This document shows, one piece after another, positions 8,601 to 10,727 of a stretch of DNA of 10,727 nt. The DNA is from Candidatus Kapaibacterium sp. GTDB lineage: Bacteria > Bacteroidota > Ignavibacteria > Kapaibacteriales > UBA961. The position numbers and the translations under genes are program-made. Within the stretch, counting starts at the first letter, position 1. Each line of letters opens with the position of its first letter. The stretch is from contig JALRHN010000068.1 in assembly GCA_023259575.1 (NCBI GenBank), forward strand, positions 1-10,727, written 5' to 3'. Under the pieces are notes generated by a model that was not told where the DNA came from, made no database searches, and saw only the letters and a program-made list of their open reading frames with translations.

Positions 8601-8735
8601 TCTTCCACTAGAAGTGGCTGGGCCAAGTTCGCGTGCTCGTAAAGAGCCAAATGTATAAGATGTTATTTGTTGAGCATATATATGAATATGAGCAAAACAA
8701 CAAACAATTACGAGAAAAGAATATATGTTTTTCAT
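5622..8735 (-). CDS. Large secreted Asp-box (BNR/VPS10-sortilin-like) beta-propeller protein
   Basis: The protein has 1037 residues from the ATG at 8733-8735. A GTG at 8745-8747 would add four residues but push the signal peptide inward. The leader is MKN-IYSF, a hydrophobic core, then IYAQQ, so export to the periplasm or beyond is expected. I count eleven Asp-box motifs (S/T-x-D-x-G-x-T-W/F), e.g. TTDAGDSW (134-141), STDAGKTW (243-250), SNDGGKTF (337-344), STDFGLSW (645-652) and SIDAGESW (688-695). They build two sialidase/sortilin-like propellers, about 30-400 and 400-735. The propellers end in IGTHGRGAYIIDDITPL, typical of the long family annotated as glycosyl hydrolase, sortilin or BNR-repeat protein. 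A beta-sandwich-like region (about 750-875) and a helical tail (about 885-1015) follow, as usual in that family. I see no recognisable glycosidase catalytic residues, so enzyme activity should not be assumed. It is downstream of, and probably coupled to, the LolA-like gene (stop 15 nt before). Confidence 0.88.
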   Translation of the reverse strand: MKNIYSFLVIVCCFAHIHIYAQQITSYTFGSLRARELGPATSSGRVTALEALYLPSGDNPKEKRLCIYVGSAAGGVWKSKDNGTTFKAIFSKEKQQSIGCISIDPRYQDSVVWVGTGECNVRNSVSLGGGIYKTTDAGDSWKLMGLENVERIAKIALHPKNPDIALVAGMGALWSDSKDRGIYRTEDGGKTFQKVLYIDEKTGCADIVINPENPNICYASMWEFRRKAWNFSSGGKGSGLFKSTDAGKTWTKQSNSLPEGDLGRIILAIAPSKPSTMYAMIESKESGLYRSDDNGDNWKKMSNAVSVTARPFYFSCLYVDPYNENKVYRPSFQLGISNDGGKTFNGFSYGGGNHPDHHALWIDPENPQHLLLGTDGGVYRTFDRGVTWSQCRNLPLAQMYHISYDFEEPYNVFGGLQDNGSWMAPHRIQGGSAIQNKDWNPTGWGDGFAVVRDRADKDIIYFESQGGSAIRRHLHSGETKPISPFEELGEKKLRFNWNTPIVQSTLNPKTLYIGSQYLHRSYNHGDTWERISPDLTTNDSSKYNPVESGGVTKDNTSAENHCTIYTINESPLDEKIIWVGTDDGNIQCTSNGGNTWQNVSKNLPKNIKPHTWVSSVEPSHFDKSTVYITLEDHTRGDFATYILKSTDFGLSWKQCKSDSLRGYAHVIREDLVNKNLLFAGTESGLFISIDAGESWAQFKNEIPSIPVRDIAIHPRDHDVIIGTHGRGAYIIDDITPLRGMSLNTLKEDFTFLPTRISEMSFATGFQEFSGSDEFAAANPNRGARFAYYLKSRHMIGDMSIEIFDKKTNAVLTTIPASKRKGVNLLSWNMDTKAPRVAISQNTGGGNFGYTVLPGEYGIRVKKNGKEYTSSITIVSDKKSVHSKEDRIAQNQTAIKCWGMVDDLAFVSEQITAARDTLSLRIKTIIDEKENAIVKQTIKTLDSLHSLIVAEKSTLFADSEDKIREKLAGIYGTINQYAGKPSAEQLKRIDNIAKDIQSIKLTLDTVFSNQITMCNSILSGMRKKPIKRLSREEFDTIQ

Positions 8736-8750
8736 AGATGTGTACACTTA

Positions 8751-9485
8751 TTATTTAGATTTTGAGGGCATTAAGAAAAAAGAATCATCTACTTGTTTAT
8801 CGAATTGATATGCTTCTATATAAGACACACCAACGGTTTCTCCATTCGATTTAGATTCGATATTATAAGGCAAAGTTCTTCCATCAACAACTTTATATTC
8901 GCTATAGTATGAATCACTTTCTCTGGCAACGCCAGACTCATTATACTTTACTGTAGTTTTAATTATAAGGTATGAATCAATGTCTAAATAATACACTCTA
9001 GATGCCCCATCAGGAGATTTTGCGGTGATTTTATATACTTCAGAACCTTCAATTTCATCTTTACCGCTATATTCAATAGCAGAACCATCACTTCCATTTA
9101 ATAATAAATCATTCCATACCATTTTTACCATTCTTTTTGCATCTTTTGAATCATCTTCATTTAAGGGCTGTGGATCATTGGAACCTGTCCAAGGTTGAAT
9201 AGTCCAACCATTAGTACCATCAAATGCTTGAACATATGTTAAGCCTGGTTGGAATGTAAAATCCATACGAGCTTTATCAGGACTTTTCAGAGTAAAAACC
9301 ATAGGTCTTTTTTCTCCTCCTCCACCACCTTGAGTCTTAGATTTAATAATGACAGATGCTGATTCTGGATATTTTTCTTTACCGCCTACAGCTTTTTGAT
9401 AACCATCTATAATGCTCTGTAAAGATTGTGATTGAGCTGCATTGCTTAACATACAAGCAAACAACAAAATGATGCAAATTTTCAT
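8751..9485 (-). CDS. LolA/LolB-like periplasmic protein (outer membrane lipoprotein-sorting family)
   Basis: This is a 244-residue exported protein. The signal peptide is MKICIILLFACMLSNA followed by AQSQS; cleavage is likely after Ser19 or nearby. The mature protein begins with IIDGYQKAVGGKEKY, then KSPDKARMDF, YVQAFDGTNGWTIQPW, IEGSEVYKITAK, RVYYLDIDSYLIIKT and VDGRTLPYNIES. This succession is typical of FCB-group proteins annotated as outer membrane lipoprotein-sorting protein, with an incomplete beta-barrel that holds a lipid or acyl group. It is a paralogue type, not the housekeeping LolA, so its ligand is unknown. A run of five Gly (53-57) lies in the loop after the first strand. The start has a good AGGAAG (9489-9494). 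It is the first gene of an operon with the propeller protein, which starts 15 nt after this stop, and it is divergent from the ECF sigma gene. Confidence 0.82.
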   Translation of the reverse strand: MKICIILLFACMLSNAAQSQSLQSIIDGYQKAVGGKEKYPESASVIIKSKTQGGGGGEKRPMVFTLKSPDKARMDFTFQPGLTYVQAFDGTNGWTIQPWTGSNDPQPLNEDDSKDAKRMVKMVWNDLLLNGSDGSAIEYSGKDEIEGSEVYKITAKSPDGASRVYYLDIDSYLIIKTTVKYNESGVARESDSYYSEYKVVDGRTLPYNIESKSNGETVGVSYIEAYQFDKQVDDSFFLMPSKSK

Positions 9486-9488
9486 ATA

Positions 9489-9494
9489 CTTCCT
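9489..9494 (-). promoter_or_regulatory. Shine-Dalgarno sequence of the LolA-like gene
   Basis: On the minus strand AGGAAG stands 3 nt before the ATG at 9483-9485; counted from its AGGA core the spacing is 5 nt. It is the clearest ribosome-binding site in the window, where most starts have only A-rich leaders, and it supports this start codon. Confidence 0.6.
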
Positions 9495-9600
9495 ATATTA
9501 AAAAAATGGATTTCTAGCACTTCATTATCAATATGATTTATCAACAAATAATTGGAAAATATCAATAAAACACAAGACAATTTAAGCATGTATTCATATA

Positions 9601-9646
9601 AAAGTTTGAAATTAGTATATATGGATCTGTAATTATTACAAACTTT
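9601..9646. promoter_or_regulatory. Inverted repeat upstream of the ECF sigma gene
   Basis: AAAGTTTG (9601-9608) pairs perfectly with CAAACTTT (9639-9646) across 30 nt, and AATTA/TAATT inside could extend the pairing with a bulge. The right arm overlaps the first two bases of a possible -35 box. It could be an operator or simply chance in A+T-rich DNA. Confidence 0.3.
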
Positions 9647-9673
9647 GTCAATAATTAATCAAGGTGTAATAAT
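9645..9673 (+). promoter_or_regulatory. Possible promoter of the ECF sigma gene
   Basis: TTGTCA (9645-9650) and AATAAT (9668-9673) are each 5/6 to the classical sigma70 boxes, with a 17-nt spacer and a leader of about 50 nt. A second option is TTGATA (9680-9685) with TATTAT (9705-9710) at 19 nt. If the host is a Bacteroidota its main sigma factor prefers other boxes, so both calls are tentative. Confidence 0.27.
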
Positions 9674-9730
9674 TCACAATTGATACTTACTTATGTTCAT
9701 GATTTATTATCGTGAAACCTTATTTAACAC

Positions 9731-10222
9731 ATGAATCATCAGGCAGAATTTTTGAAATTAATCAAAGAAAATGAGCGAATCATTTTCAAGGTTTGTCGCA
9801 TGTATATGGATACTGCAATAGACCGTCAAGATTTATTTCAAGAAATAGTAGGTCAAGCTTGGCGTTCATATGAATCATTCAAAGGTTTATCTAAATTCTC
9901 TTCTTGGTTATATCGCATTGCCTTAAACACTGCTTTAACGTATTTTAAAAAGAATAAGAGATCAAAACATACGATTGAATCATACAAAGCTATAAAAGAT
10001 GTCATTGAAGAAGAAGACAGACAAGAACAAATAGATTTGATGTATACAGCAATAAGTAGATTGCCAAAGATTGATAAAGCTATAGTAATGCTGTATTTAG
10101 ACGATTATTCATATCAACAAATATCAGAGATGATGGGAATGAATATTAGCAATGTTGGTGTAAGAATAAATCGAATCAAAAAAAGATTAAAAGATGATTG
10201 CAATGAATTACAAAGTGAATAA
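9731..10222 (+). CDS. ECF-type (sigma70 family) RNA polymerase sigma factor
   Basis: This 163-residue protein has the compact two-domain form of extracytoplasmic-function sigma factors. Region 2 spans about residues 12-77, with DLFQEI (34-39) and FSSWLYRIALNTAL (56-69), where core polymerase and the -10 element are bound. A short acidic/charged linker follows (EEEDRQEQ, 93-100). Region 4 spans about 103-156, with LPKIDKAIVMLYLDDYSYQQ then the helix-turn-helix around ISEMMGMNISNVGVRINRIK that reads the -35. There is no long C-terminal extension. The leader to ATG 9731 has no Shine-Dalgarno. The next gene begins one base after the stop, so the two are translated from one message. It is divergent from the LolA-like/propeller operon, a possible target. 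The signal it responds to is not visible. Confidence 0.92.
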   Translation: MNHQAEFLKLIKENERIIFKVCRMYMDTAIDRQDLFQEIVGQAWRSYESFKGLSKFSSWLYRIALNTALTYFKKNKRSKHTIESYKAIKDVIEEEDRQEQIDLMYTAISRLPKIDKAIVMLYLDDYSYQQISEMMGMNISNVGVRINRIKKRLKDDCNELQSE

Positions 10223-10223
10223 T

Positions 10224-10727
10224 ATGGATTTAGATGACCTAAAAAAAGAGCTAAATCAATCTCTTGAACAGCCCATAGAGATAGAAGCTATCTTAGATAA
10301 AATTCCTTCTCAAAAGTCTCATTTATTGATTTATAAGATGAAGAGAAATATCATTATTGAAATTCTTCTCTATATTCTTACATTAATTTGGTTGATTTAT
10401 GAATCAATGTATGCTATAAGTCCCGCTTTACGAATATATTGTGGAACAGTAAGTTTCTTGGTATTATTAGTATTTCCTGTTCTCTTTTCATTGCACAAAA
10501 AGATTGGCTCTTATATTGTTCAAAGCTTTGAAATAAAAGAAAATCTGATTGAATTAATATCTCTAACCAAAATGTATATAAGAAAGTATATTATTTTTAC
10601 AATGGTACTATTACCAATTTGTTTTATGTATTCTTTAGTCCTTAGTATCATCTATGCATCGCCAGAATCATCTTTTACTCCTTATATTTCTTGGTATAGT
10701 GTTTTATTAAATGTAACATATATTGCT
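10224..10727 (+). CDS. Multi-pass membrane protein, candidate partner of the ECF sigma factor, truncated by window
   Basis: The frame stays open for 168 codons from ATG 10224 to the right edge. It begins MDLDDLKKELNQSLEQ, a soluble N-terminal part of about 40 residues, then has hydrophobic segments at about 46-62, 70-92 and 122-146 and the start of a fourth after about 156. An in-frame ATG at 10203 would overlap the sigma gene by 20 nt; I prefer 10224 because 'M(D/E)LDDLK' starts are familiar for genes after Bacteroidota ECF sigma factors. No zinc-binding anti-sigma motif (HxxxCxxC) is seen. By position it may hold the sigma factor at the membrane, but this is inference and I do not recognise the family by function. 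Confidence 0.72.
   Translation, partial: MDLDDLKKELNQSLEQPIEIEAILDKIPSQKSHLLIYKMKRNIIIEILLYILTLIWLIYESMYAISPALRIYCGTVSFLVLLVFPVLFSLHKKIGSYIVQSFEIKENLIELISLTKMYIRKYIIFTMVLLPICFMYSLVLSIIYASPESSFTPYISWYSVLLNVTYIA

Larger units (their letters stand above)
9486..9730. other. Divergent intergenic region between LolA-like operon and ECF sigma gene
   Basis: These 245 nt of very A+T-rich DNA must contain the promoters of both divergent transcripts. I see an 8-bp inverted repeat (9601-9608 and 9639-9646) and a possible sigma70-like promoter at 9645-9673. I see no small gene or RNA that I could support. Confidence 0.6.

Noticed and set aside
8736..8747. GTG start of the propeller protein four codons upstream
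   Set aside because: The ATG at 8735 gives a normal MKN-type signal peptide, while the GTG is only 3 nt from the upstream stop and has no ribosome-binding site.

Overview
The window is AT-rich (about one third G+C by eye). It looks like chromosomal DNA from a Bacteroidota or wider FCB-group bacterium (Bacteroidota, Ignavibacteriota, Kapabacteria and relatives). The support is a GIN-domain (DUF2807) lipoprotein, a large secreted Asp-box (BNR/VPS10-like) propeller protein, a secreted protein with the 'LSYQG..VW.ETQ..GVF...LG' N-terminal domain and 'GGDLTGTYPNP' repeats, an ECF sigma factor followed by a small membrane protein, and mostly weak Shine-Dalgarno sequences. I cannot name a genus. I see no tRNA, rRNA, CRISPR array, transposase or phage structural gene.

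Layout. (1) Bases 1-1860, minus strand: the first 620 codons of a secreted modular-repeat protein that continues past the left edge. It has a signal peptide, a compact N-terminal domain and then 92-103 residue modules. (2) Bases 1861-2153: a divergent intergenic region with a 16-bp near-perfect palindrome. (3) Bases 2154-5567, plus strand: a two-gene operon encoding a P2-type cation ATPase (probably Ca2+/Mn2+) and, 9 nt later, a lipoprotein with a GIN-type domain. (4) Bases 5572-5598: a strong hairpin followed by a T-run on the minus strand, placed between convergent genes. (5) Bases 5622-9485, minus strand: a two-gene operon of a LolA/LolB-like periplasmic protein and a 1037-residue secreted Asp-box propeller protein. 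(6) Bases 9486-9730: a second divergent intergenic region with an inverted repeat that touches a possible promoter. (7) Bases 9731-10727, plus strand: an ECF sigma factor, then one base later a multi-pass membrane protein cut by the right edge.

How the genes may fit together. Most products belong to the cell envelope: three are exported by signal peptide or lipoprotein signal, and two sit in the inner membrane. The ECF sigma/membrane-protein pair is divergent from the LolA-like/propeller operon, so a sigma module controlling that operon is a reasonable but unproven hypothesis. The ATPase/GIN-lipoprotein pair is a second envelope operon. The window is mostly recognisable families. The less ordinary points are the module architecture and uneven composition of the repeat protein, the single-site (SPCA-like) ion-binding signature of the ATPase with an operator-like palindrome upstream, and the non-canonical partner of the sigma factor.
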